From contig JAIOAX010000013.1 in the NCBI GenBank assembly GCA_019873645.1, positions 1 to 64,000 on the forward strand: 64,000 nucleotides of DNA, given 5' to 3'. A model generated the notes under the pieces. That model was not told where the DNA came from and made no database searches. It saw only the letters and a program-made list of their open reading frames with translations. This document shows positions 36,384-44,724 of the stretch, one piece after another. Source of the DNA: Chloroflexota bacterium. GTDB lineage: Bacteria; Chloroflexota; Anaerolineae; B4-G1; SLSP01. The position numbers and the translations under genes were made by a program. Numbering within the stretch: position 1 is the first letter of the stretch; every line of letters starts with the position of its first letter.

Positions 36384-37010
36384 TTACAGATGCGCTTTGG
36401 CCCACACGGCAGCTTCGACGCGGGAGATGACGCTGAGCTTACGCAAGATGTTGCTCACGTGAAAATCGGTCGTGCGCACAGTAATGTTGAGCGTCTGCGC
36501 AATTTCTTTGTTGCTCAGGCCCTCTGCGACCAGCCGCAAGACTTCGCGTTCACGCTCGGTGAGGCTCTCGCGGAGCTGCACCACTTCGGCCTGCCAGCGC
36601 GTCACACGCGCCATCTGCGCTGCCGACCACAGCCCTTGCCTCTCCGCTGCGGCACGCACGGCGGAAACAATCTGTCCTGGGGCTTCGTTTTTGAGCAAGT
36701 AGCCCACGGCGCCGGCTGCCCACATCCCGGCAAGATAACGGTCATCGTCGTAAGCAGAAAGCGCCAGCACCCGCACCACTCCCCCACGCCGACGGATTTC
36801 CGAAGCCACGCTGACGCCGTCACGGCCCGGAAGCTGGCAATCCAGCACCACCACATCCGGGCGCAGCGTCTCGATCAACGTTAACACCGCGTCGCCGTCG
36901 TCCGCCTCACCCACCACTTCGATATCGGAGGCGCGATCCAGTAGCACGCGCAGCCCCATCCGCAGCGCGGGGTGGTCATCGGCAAGCAAGACGCGAATTT
37001 TTGGGGACAT
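36384..37010 (-). CDS. NarL/FixJ-family response regulator
   Basis: 208 residues. The receiver domain has acidic pocket DDHP at residues 11-14, phospho-acceptor aspartate in VVVLDCQLPG, the Ser of LALSAYDDD and the Lys of YLLKNEAPG. A C-terminal LuxR-type helix-turn-helix follows (LTEREREVLRLVAEGLSNKEIAQTLNIT). It is a transcription regulator activated by phosphorylation. The likely kinase two genes upstream is of the HisKA class, which is unusual for a NarL-type partner. The stop sits one base before an array. Confidence 0.92.
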   Translation of the reverse strand: MSPKIRVLLADDHPALRMGLRVLLDRASDIEVVGEADDGDAVLTLIETLRPDVVVLDCQLPGRDGVSVASEIRRRGGVVRVLALSAYDDDRYLAGMWAAGAVGYLLKNEAPGQIVSAVRAAAERQGLWSAAQMARVTRWQAEVVQLRESLTEREREVLRLVAEGLSNKEIAQTLNITVRTTDFHVSNILRKLSVISRVEAAVWAKAHL

Positions 37011-37043
37011 GGGGATTGGTGATTAGGGATTGGTAATTAGGGA
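37011..37043. repeat. Short-word array (GATTAGGGATTGG type)
   Basis: Variants of GGGATTGGTGATTAGGG. The last codons and TAA stop of the barrel-protein gene (SLITNP then stop) are made of this array. Confidence 0.75.
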
Positions 37044-38492
37044 GTCAAATTCTTCGGCGGCATCCACCAGGCGGCCGGGATGTTCGGTGAGGCTGAACCA
37101 GTCCCATTGATCGCCGTGGGGGAAGTCGTCGAGAAACCAGACCAGCGCCACAATTTGTGGCTCGGCGTTGATCACGTCCAACGCCACCGTCAGCCAGCCG
37201 CGCGGGTAGTTTTGCGCCGGCGGGACCCCGGCTTCGCGGTCGTAAGTGTTGGTGGAGATGATGTACACAGGCAATCCGCGTGTGGTGGGATAGGCGTTGA
37301 TGATGTCCAGCCAGTCACGGTAGACGCCGAAGCCCACACGCGCCCCACCCCACGCCTCGCGGTGCAGGTCCATGCGTGGCTCATCGGCGCGGAGCGCGCC
37401 CCCTATCTCCGGCGCATCAGGAAGTCCCGGTGCCTGCACGTCGAAGCCGTCCGGCGCAACAAGGGGAATTCCCGCCGCCGCCTTCGCCCGCGCCTCTTCA
37501 TCCAGCAAGGCAACCAGGGTATTCATCATATTCAGCCAGGGCGCGTCAACCATGTACGTGCGTTCGCCGTCCTGCTCCGCTGTCCAGGGACGCAGCGGGC
37601 CGACCAGCACCCGCACGTTAGGGTTTTCGGCGCGGATTGTCTGCACGACGTTATCGGTGTGGTCTACATCCTCGCCGTAGCCGTTGAAGACGCGGGCATA
37701 CCATGCCGGCGAGATCGGATGTCCCTGCGCCAATGCACTGACCTCCGCCGTGTTGTAGTCGGCGCCAACAATGAAGCCATAGACGTTCCGCAGCCGCGCA
37801 TCGCGGGCCAACCGGCGGAAATATTCCAGATACTCCGTGAGCATCAGGTAATCCCCCTCGGCCGGCAGGCTCTGCATTTGATCGTAATCCACCCGCACCA
37901 GCACACGCAAGCCTTTGTTGTGGTGCAAAGCAATCCGAGCGGCCAGATCATCCACTCCCCAAAACGGTTCCTCGGCGCGCCGGGCATACGTGATCTCCAC
38001 GGCCCAGCCGCTGCGTCCATGCCAATCCCGTGTCACATCGGGCAGCACCAGGCCCAACTTTGTCGGCGTTGTGCCCGCGCGAGACGGGCGAACATCTCCC
38101 AGCACAAACCGCGCCCGTTCCACACAACCGGTGTGACAGTCGTGGTAGAAACGCAATTCGTAACCGGCCGCGTTGGGGACGGTGAACGTCCAACGCCACG
38201 TCCACATCTCGCCCAAGCGTTGCGCCTGCCCTTGAGGCATTGCCGGAGCGCCGTCCACGGTAAGCGTCACAAATGTCCACGGTTCCACGTCCGTCACCAG
38301 CGCCGTCACCGTCTCGCCGGATTGCGCGCCCGCCGGTTCCAGCGCCAGACGCGGCCACGCCAGGCCGCTCTCGTCCCCCGGGACAACGTACACTTTCCCG
38401 CGAATCGGCAGGAGCCAGTAGCCAAGGAGCACCACCACGGCCAGCCCAGCCCCCCACCATTTACGAATTGCGAATTGCGAATGACGAATCAC
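37023..38492 (-). CDS. Membrane-anchored TIM-barrel protein, glycoside hydrolase-like
   Basis: 489 residues with a single N-terminal helix (about residues 13-28) and an extracytoplasmic domain. A beta-sandwich N-part (VTALVTDVEPWTFVTLTVDG) comes before a barrel with GLRVLVRVDYDQM, YGFIVGADYNT, RVLVGPLRPW and IVALVWFLDDFP strands. It resembles glycoside hydrolases of the GH39/GH5 type, but no catalytic acid pair can be placed. Both ends come from repeat arrays: the N-terminus IRHSQFAIRKW from ACGAATT words and the C-terminus SLITNP from GATTAGGG words. It lies between a response regulator and its apparent kinase, so it might be an accessory sensor (inference). Confidence 0.65.
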   Translation of the reverse strand: MIRHSQFAIRKWWGAGLAVVVLLGYWLLPIRGKVYVVPGDESGLAWPRLALEPAGAQSGETVTALVTDVEPWTFVTLTVDGAPAMPQGQAQRLGEMWTWRWTFTVPNAAGYELRFYHDCHTGCVERARFVLGDVRPSRAGTTPTKLGLVLPDVTRDWHGRSGWAVEITYARRAEEPFWGVDDLAARIALHHNKGLRVLVRVDYDQMQSLPAEGDYLMLTEYLEYFRRLARDARLRNVYGFIVGADYNTAEVSALAQGHPISPAWYARVFNGYGEDVDHTDNVVQTIRAENPNVRVLVGPLRPWTAEQDGERTYMVDAPWLNMMNTLVALLDEEARAKAAAGIPLVAPDGFDVQAPGLPDAPEIGGALRADEPRMDLHREAWGGARVGFGVYRDWLDIINAYPTTRGLPVYIISTNTYDREAGVPPAQNYPRGWLTVALDVINAEPQIVALVWFLDDFPHGDQWDWFSLTEHPGRLVDAAEEFDSLITNP

Positions 38493-38530
38493 GGGTTACG
38501 AATTACGGATTACGGATTACGAATTACGAA
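38461..38530. repeat. Short-word array (ACGAATT / GGATTAC type) joining two coding sequences
   Basis: Nine to ten 7-bp words. On the minus strand it encodes the last residues of the histidine kinase (FVIRNP then TAA) and the first residues of the barrel protein. Confidence 0.85.
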
Positions 38531-39619
38531 CTTCGCGCACGTCCCGGCGGCATCGGCTACCGGACTTTCGATCACCAACTCACTTTCGTGACGACGCAGG
38601 ATTTCGGCGACAATAGACAGCCCCAGGCCGCTGCCTTCAATGTCTTTGGGTGCGGCGCGATAAAAACGGCGTGTAACATAGGGGAGGTGTTCCGGCGGGA
38701 TGCCGGGACCGGTATCGCACACGGCGCAGGCGACGCCATCGGGCACACGGCGCAACGCTACGGTGACGCGGTCGCCGGCACGCGCGTACTTAAAGGCATT
38801 GTCCAAAAGGTTAAGGAAGACCTGCCGCAGACGGTCAGCGTTGGCAGGAACCAACGGCAGCGGAGAATCGGCTTCCAGGGAAAGCGCCATCTGCCGTTCC
38901 ACCGCGCGCGGGGTGGACTGCAAGACCACATCTTCCACCAACGCCAGCACATCCACAGGGCGGCGCGGAAGTTCCTGGGATGTCTCCAGCCGGCCCAATT
39001 CCAGCATATCGTTGAGCAAGCGCGCCATCCGCTGCGCCTCCTCTTTGGCTAATGTGAGCGATTGTTGCTGTACCTCTTTGCCCACGTCGCTCAAGCCCAG
39101 AATTTCCAGGTGCGTCAGGAGCGTGGCGATGGGTGTGCGCAATTCGTGGCTCAGGTCGTTGATGAGGGCCCGCCCGGCCTGCTCGGTACGCTGCTGCGCA
39201 GTAACGTCAAGCAAGAAAACAAAGTCGCGTCCATCCCAGGGGATGACCCACCAGCGCGCCGTCTGCCCGGAAGCAAACGTGATGGTGCGATAGCGTCCTG
39301 CCCTGGCCCCGCCCCCCTGACGGGCAGCGATGCGATCAGCTTCCAGCAACGGCGACCAATCAGCATCGGGCAACGCGCTTCCATTGTCGGACAGGTGCAG
39401 CAGTCGCCGCGCATAAACGTTTGCATAACACACCATCTCTTCTTCCAGTGCTACCACGCCGAAAGGGGCGTCGTGCAATGCATCCAGCAGCGACGCACCG
39501 TCAGGCAAGCGCATACCTCCATGTTGCCGGCGCTGTGCCAGGTAGAAACCTATCAAAACAGGAACTACGACAAGCAGAATAAGGATAAAAAGCAGGGTTT
39601 GGAGATCAAAAGCCAGCAT
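38510..39619 (-). CDS. Membrane sensor histidine kinase with PAS-like domain (HisKA type)
   Basis: About 369 residues from ATG 39619: one N-terminal helix (LLFILILLVVVPVLIGFYLA), a PAS-like domain (about 45-140, APFGVVALEEEMVCYAN), HisKA with NDLSHELRTPI (His158) and HATPase (LRQVFLNLLDNAFKYA, DTGPGI, GSGLGLSIVAEIL). The open frame extends to 39829, but that part lies in the upstream gene, so ATG 39619 is preferred although its ribosome site is weak. The C-terminus is array-encoded. Partner: probably the NarL-type regulator two genes downstream, despite the class mismatch. Confidence 0.85.
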   Translation of the reverse strand: MLAFDLQTLLFILILLVVVPVLIGFYLAQRRQHGGMRLPDGASLLDALHDAPFGVVALEEEMVCYANVYARRLLHLSDNGSALPDADWSPLLEADRIAARQGGGARAGRYRTITFASGQTARWWVIPWDGRDFVFLLDVTAQQRTEQAGRALINDLSHELRTPIATLLTHLEILGLSDVGKEVQQQSLTLAKEEAQRMARLLNDMLELGRLETSQELPRRPVDVLALVEDVVLQSTPRAVERQMALSLEADSPLPLVPANADRLRQVFLNLLDNAFKYARAGDRVTVALRRVPDGVACAVCDTGPGIPPEHLPYVTRRFYRAAPKDIEGSGLGLSIVAEILRRHESELVIESPVADAAGTCAKFVIRNP

Positions 39620-39758
39620 GAAATGTGCTATCCTGCCCCTTTCAACAGGTCCGATTGCGCCAGATATGCCAACACCAAAGACAAATCTCGAACTGGGTCT
39701 CCGATCAGACAAGAAGTCTCCACTTGTCCAGCAGGGGTGTGAAAATCGCGTACAAGTT

Positions 39759-40310
39759 TTAACCCAGTAAAATTTTGCGTGCGTCCTCCAGAACGGCGTC
39801 AAAATGCGCTTCCAGCGCCGCATTGACACCGCGCAATCCCGCCACCACCGCCTCCGCCCAATCCAGGTAGGCGAGCAGGCGTTCGTGGGACCAGCCCTCC
39901 GGTGAATCGTGGCTCACATCGTAGACGTTGGCAATCTTATCGGCCAGCTTGATGAGCTGCGCCTTGCGCGACAAATGTGGTGCGTGCGCGATCTGCAATT
40001 GTTTGCGCGTGGCTTTGGGCAGGGATTTGTCATCGCTAACTTCCTGAACCAGCGTCAGAACCTCCGCGCCGAACAAGCTCTCCAGCTCATCCGCCGTGGT
40101 CGCCGTGTCTTCCAGGGTATCGTGGAGCAGGGCGGCGACCAGGGTGGGCATATCCCGCACCTCGCCCACACGCCAGAGGATTTCCACTACGCGAATCGGG
40201 TGATTGATGTACGGAAGTTGCGCGTTGCCTTTGCGCCGTTGGTGACGGTGTTTTTCCGCAGCAAAATCAAGCGCGCGTATAAATGTGCCGCCCTCTTGTT
40301 CAGTCCACAT
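39759..40310 (-). CDS. HD-domain small alarmone hydrolase-like protein (MESH1/SpoT-N type)
   Basis: 183 residues. RALDFAAEKHRHQRRKG.QLPYINHPIRV, LHDTLEDTATT (HD pair) and KLADKIANVYDV are the hallmarks of the RelA/SpoT hydrolase domain in its short MESH1-like form. It would hydrolyse (p)ppGpp or NADPH-like substrates using Mn2+. There is no synthetase domain. The start overlaps the previous gene's stop by 11 bp, so the two are co-translated. The partner's family suggests a paired toxin-antidote or signal system is worth testing. Confidence 0.85.
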   Translation of the reverse strand: MWTEQEGGTFIRALDFAAEKHRHQRRKGNAQLPYINHPIRVVEILWRVGEVRDMPTLVAALLHDTLEDTATTADELESLFGAEVLTLVQEVSDDKSLPKATRKQLQIAHAPHLSRKAQLIKLADKIANVYDVSHDSPEGWSHERLLAYLDWAEAVVAGLRGVNAALEAHFDAVLEDARKILLG

Positions 40311-40683
40311 CCGGCCTCCTGGCTGCGATGCGATGATACAGGTCGTCCAACTCGGATTCAGTAAGCAGCTCTTCAGGTCGCGGCTTGACCACGTTCAGAA
40401 GTCGCAGTCGCAACTCGCGGTGAGTCAACCATTCGTCGCCCGGCCCCATTGTGGTGTGCGGATGCGCTTCGATATCCTCCGGCGCGACAGCTTCGTCAAT
40501 AATGTAAAGGTAGCCAGGCTGCACACCGTTATGTTTAATGCGGCCATCGTCTTCAATGCAGACAATGGCCGGTTTGTGCGAGAAAATGCGTGCCAGGTCG
40601 CGCCGCTGCGTGATCGTACTGCCCACGCGCAGCGTCGTCAAGGCGAAAGGCGAACCGTGATACCAGGGTTGGTTGTAGTCCAT
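40300..40683 (-). CDS. Small protein of unknown function (YHGSP motif)
   Basis: 127 residues from ATG 40683; the open frame upstream to 40743 consists of array codons. YHGSPFALTTLRVGSTITQ and LARIFSHKPAIVCIEDDGRIKHNG and PGYLYIID recall the YHGT/HGSS core of ADP-ribosyltransferase- or Tpt1-like proteins, but the similarity is only by eye. WLTHRELRLRLL ends the domain. No catalytic triad is certain. It overlaps the HD hydrolase gene by 11 bp, which suggests a functional pair. Confidence 0.6.
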   Translation of the reverse strand: MDYNQPWYHGSPFALTTLRVGSTITQRRDLARIFSHKPAIVCIEDDGRIKHNGVQPGYLYIIDEAVAPEDIEAHPHTTMGPGDEWLTHRELRLRLLNVVKPRPEELLTESELDDLYHRIAARRPDVD

Positions 40684-40730
40684 AGTCGCCAGTCCTGTAG
40701 TCATTAGTCGGATAGTCGCACTCCGCGAAA
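40684..40730. repeat. Short-word array (TAGTCGCC/TAGTCATTAG type)
   Basis: Five TAGTC-based words directly upstream of the small gene. The same words occur at 22725-22780, 47369-47400 and 58586-58610. Confidence 0.65.
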
Positions 40731-40875
40731 TGTAGCAAAGCAATGTTCACCGGGTCGCGGCTTTAGGCGAGGGCGCGGGCGGTAGCAACCCGCACATCGG
40801 CAGCCAATCATACACTTGAATATAGTGTAACATTCGTTCATCACTATAATACGAAAGTTAACACACAGGAACGGC

Positions 40876-42339
40876 TTATCCTTTCACCCGCGCCAGCGTC
40901 AGCGATGACAGTGCAAACAACGCCGCATACAATGCGAAGATGACCAGGTAGCCCAATCCCGGTTGCAGCGCATTGAAGAAATCGGCCATTGGCCCGCCAA
41001 GGCCCGCGCCGACAATCCCCGCACCCGCGCCCGCCAGGTTCGAGATGCCCAGGTAGCGCCCGGCGTCCTGCTTTGGCGCGAGGTCCGTGCCCAATGCCCA
41101 GTTCGTCGCCATAAACGTCCCTGCGCCCAGGCCAATGATGCAGCCGGCGACAATTGCCATCGGCATGCCATTGGCGAAAAGCAACAGCACCGTCCCGCCC
41201 GCCGCGACGAGGCCCGCCAGCATCACCAGCCGCTTGCGCCCGATGCGGTCGGCGAGGTAGCCGCCGCCCAACGCCGAGGGGATGAGAAACCCCGCCACCG
41301 CCGCCATCAACATCGTCGTCGCCGAGGCCGGTTTCGGCACGCGGATAACATCCGCCAGATAGTATTGCGCAAAGCCCTGCACCGAGCCAACCGCCGCCAG
41401 GAAGAGCAGCCGGTTGACGATCCACCAGATGAAGCTCTTTTGCTGCCGCGCCTCCGCACCAATGCCCACCCACGCACCCAGGTAAACGCCCGCGAAAATC
41501 GAGCCTGCCATCCCGATCAGCCCCATCAAGCCGACGAAGGCTACCTGCACGCCAATCGCAGCCTCGCGCGCCGTGACCAAATCACCGCTGGCCGTGACCA
41601 ACCAGACGGCAAAGCGCGTCACCGTGACGAAGATCGCCGTGAGGAACACCAACCGCAGCGCTGCCTCGCCGATACCGCCGGCAGGCTTCTCGCGCAGCGG
41701 CTCTTCGTGGACGAAGAGCACCGTCGTCAACGTCGTGAGCACGAAGCCCGCACAGATGATGCCGACCACCAGCCCCACCTTGCCCGCATCCACCAGCGGG
41801 CCGATGAAAAGGACAAGGAAAACGGGGATCAGCTCAAAGACGGCCTTGACGCCTGAGGCACGCCCGCGCTGGTGTTCCGGCACCAGATCGGGGATCAGAC
41901 CTTGCAGCGCGCCGTGCGCCACATTTGACGAAACCTGCAACAGCACAATGCCGCTCAGCAACACCGCGTAGGCCGTCGTCACGCCAAATGCCCGTTGGAA
42001 AAAGTTGTCCGAGTCAGAACCGATAAACGCCGGCGACGCGGCCACAATGATCAGAAACAAGATATTGAAAAGCGCGCCCACGACAATATACGGGCGGCGG
42101 CGGCCATAGCGGGAGGTACTGCGGTCGCTCAACATGCCGGCAAGCGGCTGCACCAGCATCGCCACGGCCAGCCCGATGACGCGCACCGTCGCCAGGTAAG
42201 TGTTCTTCTGCTCCGGCGGCATGAAGAGCAGTACCAGATAGGGCAGCAAAACCGGCGTAATGATGCCGGAGGCGATGTTCAGCCCCAGCCAATACGAGTT
42301 GATCGTTAGATAGTCGTACCAGCGCATGTCTTTTTTCAT
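40876..42339 (-). CDS. MFS transporter (sugar/GPH-like)
   Basis: 487 residues with about 12 hydrophobic helices. The loop 2-3 motif is GMLSDRSTSRYGRRRPYIV, as in sugar:cation symporters of the SLC45/GPH group, with a related repeat GYLADRIGRKRLVML in the second half. It should move a small solute with H+ or Na+. GAGGATGATTT precedes the ATG. The isomerase-like gene just upstream is separated by a strong hairpin, so operon membership is uncertain; the pairing suggests uptake and isomerisation of a sugar. Confidence 0.88.
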   Translation of the reverse strand: MKKDMRWYDYLTINSYWLGLNIASGIITPVLLPYLVLLFMPPEQKNTYLATVRVIGLAVAMLVQPLAGMLSDRSTSRYGRRRPYIVVGALFNILFLIIVAASPAFIGSDSDNFFQRAFGVTTAYAVLLSGIVLLQVSSNVAHGALQGLIPDLVPEHQRGRASGVKAVFELIPVFLVLFIGPLVDAGKVGLVVGIICAGFVLTTLTTVLFVHEEPLREKPAGGIGEAALRLVFLTAIFVTVTRFAVWLVTASGDLVTAREAAIGVQVAFVGLMGLIGMAGSIFAGVYLGAWVGIGAEARQQKSFIWWIVNRLLFLAAVGSVQGFAQYYLADVIRVPKPASATTMLMAAVAGFLIPSALGGGYLADRIGRKRLVMLAGLVAAGGTVLLLFANGMPMAIVAGCIIGLGAGTFMATNWALGTDLAPKQDAGRYLGISNLAGAGAGIVGAGLGGPMADFFNALQPGLGYLVIFALYAALFALSSLTLARVKG

Positions 42340-42400
42340 AAATCATCCTCTGCTCACAACACGGTCTACGAATGCAAGAACATGCTGATGAAAAAGCGGG

Positions 42401-42444
42401 AAAAATTGGGGGGGGTTGGGGCGGGCGTAGCCCGCCCCAACCCC
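42401..42444 (-). terminator. Strong hairpin, candidate terminator of the isomerase gene
   Basis: A perfect 15-bp GC-rich stem (42412-42426 and 42430-42444) with a GTA loop. On the minus strand it is followed by CCCCAATTTTT. It lies between the isomerase and the MFS gene. Confidence 0.7.
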
Positions 42445-42452
42445 TTTATACT

Positions 42453-43343
42453 CTATGCCACCTCTGGACGAATAGCGCGGATGACATCCAGCGAAGTCAG
42501 CGCCTCCTCGATCTCCAACTCGAAGATGATCGGGCCGTTGAACTGCGCTTCGGCCAGGCGGTCGAGGAAGCGCGGCAGATCCAGGTCGCCGGTGCCCAGG
42601 ACGCTGTGATCCTTGCCGTAGACGATCGCCTGCTGCGACGCCGGAATGGGCGCATCGTGCAGATGGATTTCGGCCAGGCGCGGCAGACATAGCTCCAGGG
42701 CGTGGAAGAATTCCACATCGCCGGAGAAGCCAGACAGCACGTGCCCCACATCAAAGCACAGCGACAGGTTGAATTTCTCGGCCAGCTCCAGCGTGAGATC
42801 AAGCGGGAATTCGATCGTCTCAATTGCCAGTTGGCGGCTAGGGATGCCGGTTTCACTCAAGAGGACATGGATACTTTCCATCGCCCCGGCCTGGAACTGG
42901 CGCATCAGCATCGCCCGGCCCAACTCCGGCAATTTCATCCGGTAGAACTCCGCCGCGAGCGCGCCGGTGGCGTGAAGGACATAGACCTCCGGTTGCAGCG
43001 GTAGTGTCGCGCGGACAACGTCAATGAGCGCGCGGGTTGAACCGTGGCGCACGGGTGTCAGCGGCGTCGAGGGTTCCACTGACCACAGCGGCAGGTGGAC
43101 GGTGTACGCCAGCCCCGGTTCCGCCTTCAACGCCGCCAGTCGCTCGATCGCGGGCGGGGCGAACGTCTGCGGCATGAACATTGTCAGATCGCCGCCCAAC
43201 TCCACCAGGCTGAAGCCGTGGGCGTGTAATTTGCGTACCAGCGTGGCGTTCTCGAAGGTGGTGATGTAGCCCATCATCTCTTGAGGACTCAGACCGGCGG
43301 GAATCAATTCTTTCATTTGCATGGTCATAATGCCAAAGCGCAT
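42453..43343 (-). CDS. Sugar phosphate isomerase/epimerase (AP-endonuclease-2 family TIM barrel)
   Basis: 296 residues. FSLVELGGD, YTVHLPLW, VYVLHATGALA, LAIETIEFP, LCFDVGHVLSGF, EIHLHDAP and IFELEIEEA are the eight barrel strands of the xylose isomerase-like/AP_endonuc_2 family, with His/Glu/Asp metal ligands in the usual places. It is expected to isomerise or epimerise a small sugar phosphate or hydroxy-acid. A MFS transporter is downstream. The ATG follows GGAGGC, and a short ACGGATT array separates it from the purH gene. Confidence 0.85.
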   Translation of the reverse strand: MRFGIMTMQMKELIPAGLSPQEMMGYITTFENATLVRKLHAHGFSLVELGGDLTMFMPQTFAPPAIERLAALKAEPGLAYTVHLPLWSVEPSTPLTPVRHGSTRALIDVVRATLPLQPEVYVLHATGALAAEFYRMKLPELGRAMLMRQFQAGAMESIHVLLSETGIPSRQLAIETIEFPLDLTLELAEKFNLSLCFDVGHVLSGFSGDVEFFHALELCLPRLAEIHLHDAPIPASQQAIVYGKDHSVLGTGDLDLPRFLDRLAEAQFNGPIIFELEIEEALTSLDVIRAIRPEVA

Positions 43344-43352
43344 AGAAAGCCT

Positions 43353-43379
43353 CCGTAATTCGTAATCCGTAATCCGTCA
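43353..43379. repeat. Short-word array (GTAATCC type)
   Basis: Four GTAATTC/GTAATCC words between the isomerase and the AICAR transformylase. The TGA stop of the latter falls at its edge. Confidence 0.7.
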
Positions 43380-44624
43380 GTGCTTGAAACTCCGCTGCCC
43401 GGTGAACACCATCGTCGCCCCGGCCTCGTTGACGGCCTCGATGACCTCGGCGTCGTTGAGCGAGCCGCCCGGCTGGATGACCGCGGTCACGCCCTCGCGC
43501 AGCCCCACGTCTACGCCATCGCGGAAGGGGAAGAAGGCGTCCGAAATCATCGCCGCGCCCTTAAGGCCACCGTGTTCGGCTTTGACCTCGGCATCAATCC
43601 CGGCCTGTTTTTCGGCGTCCAGGAAGCGATAAGCGGTCCGGTAGCGTGTGTAAGCCAGCCGCTCGGCCATGTTGCGGTACGCCTTGTCGCGGGCGATGAC
43701 CGCCACGCCCACGCGATCCTGCTCCCCTGCCCCGATACCTACGGTGACGCCGTCCTTGGCGTAGAGCACCGAGTTTGAGGTCACGCCGGCTTCGACCTTC
43801 CAGCCGAAGAGCATGTCCTCAATCTCCTGGGGCGTGGGAGCGCGCTTGACGGCGATGGTTGCGCCTTTGTGCGTGGCCGTAGCCGGAAGCAGATCCGCCG
43901 CCGTCTGGGTCTGAGGGACAAATGAGAGCTGTGCAATGATCCCGCCGTCAATGAGGCTCTTGAAGTCCACGAAGCGCTCCTGGGCAAAGGTTGCCAGCCG
44001 CTCGATGGCACCGATGCGCATAATGCGCAGGTTCTTGCGCGCGGCGAGCACCGCTACCGTCCCTTCTTCATATTCCGGCGCAACGACAACTTCCGCGTAC
44101 TGCTCGGCGATGGCTTCAGCAGTCGCCATATCCACCGGGCGGTTCAGCGCGATGCAGCCGCCAAACGCCGCAATGTGATCAGCCAGGTCGGCTCTAATGT
44201 ACGCCTCAGCAATTGTATCCGCCATCGCCACCCCCGAAGGGTTGTTGTGTTTCATGATCGCCACGGTCGGCCTATCCATCAAATAGCGCAGGATGTTGAG
44301 CGCGTTATCGGCGTCGGTGAGGTTGATCTTGCCGGGGTGTTTGCCGAATTGCAGCAGTTCCGCGTCGGAAACAAGATAGCGGCCCGGCGCAATCGTGGTC
44401 ACGCTGCCGATAACGAGGTTCCCGTTGACCAGTTTGTAGAAAGCGGCCTCCTGGCCCGGATTTTCGCCGTAGCGCAACCCTTTGCGCACGCCGTCAATCT
44501 CCCAGGCCACCTTCTCGTAGACTAGCGTCGCGCGCCGGTCATCAAACACGAAGCTGATTTCCATCCGTTCCGGGAAATGGTCGTCCATAATCGTGCGGTA
44601 AGCTTTTTTCAAGTCCTGTGGCAT
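43377..44624 (-). CDS. purH: AICAR transformylase (C-terminal half of a split PurH)
   Basis: 415 residues. LRYGENPGQEAAFYK, NLTDADNALNILRYLMDRPTVAIMKHNNPSGVA, KGAAMISDAFFPFRDGVD, AVIQPGGSLND and the end VFTGQRSFKH are the AICAR formyltransferase half of bifunctional PurH. It adds the formyl group to AICAR in the ninth purine step. The N-terminal 58 residues before RYGENP are additional to the normal domain. ATG 44624 is preferred because GGGAGGGG lies just before it; the longer start 44645 comes from array words. The matching cyclohydrolase is encoded by the separate upstream gene. Confidence 0.9.
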   Translation of the reverse strand: MPQDLKKAYRTIMDDHFPERMEISFVFDDRRATLVYEKVAWEIDGVRKGLRYGENPGQEAAFYKLVNGNLVIGSVTTIAPGRYLVSDAELLQFGKHPGKINLTDADNALNILRYLMDRPTVAIMKHNNPSGVAMADTIAEAYIRADLADHIAAFGGCIALNRPVDMATAEAIAEQYAEVVVAPEYEEGTVAVLAARKNLRIMRIGAIERLATFAQERFVDFKSLIDGGIIAQLSFVPQTQTAADLLPATATHKGATIAVKRAPTPQEIEDMLFGWKVEAGVTSNSVLYAKDGVTVGIGAGEQDRVGVAVIARDKAYRNMAERLAYTRYRTAYRFLDAEKQAGIDAEVKAEHGGLKGAAMISDAFFPFRDGVDVGLREGVTAVIQPGGSLNDAEVIEAVNEAGATMVFTGQRSFKH

Positions 44625-44639
44625 TTTCCCCTCCCAATC

Positions 44640-44724
44640 AGTCATTAGAAACGAGAAACGAGTAATGAGTGACAGGACTCATGACTCGTCATTCGTTACT
44701 CATTACCCGCCACTCGTTACCCAT
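44640..44724. repeat. Inverted short-word array between the two purH genes
   Basis: AACGAGTAATGAGTGA on the left half is close to the complement of TCATTCGTTACTCATT on the right half. It provides the TAA stop of the cyclohydrolase gene and separates the two halves of purH. Confidence 0.8.

Noticed and set aside
37080-38591. 503-residue plus-strand open frame
   Set aside because: It lies opposite the barrel-protein gene, has a low-complexity His/Arg/Gln composition typical of an antisense shadow, and lacks a ribosome site.
39620-39829. Longer N-terminus of the HisKA kinase
   Set aside because: It overlaps the HD hydrolase coding sequence and has a non-membrane, arginine-rich character; the transmembrane helix begins right after ATG 39619.
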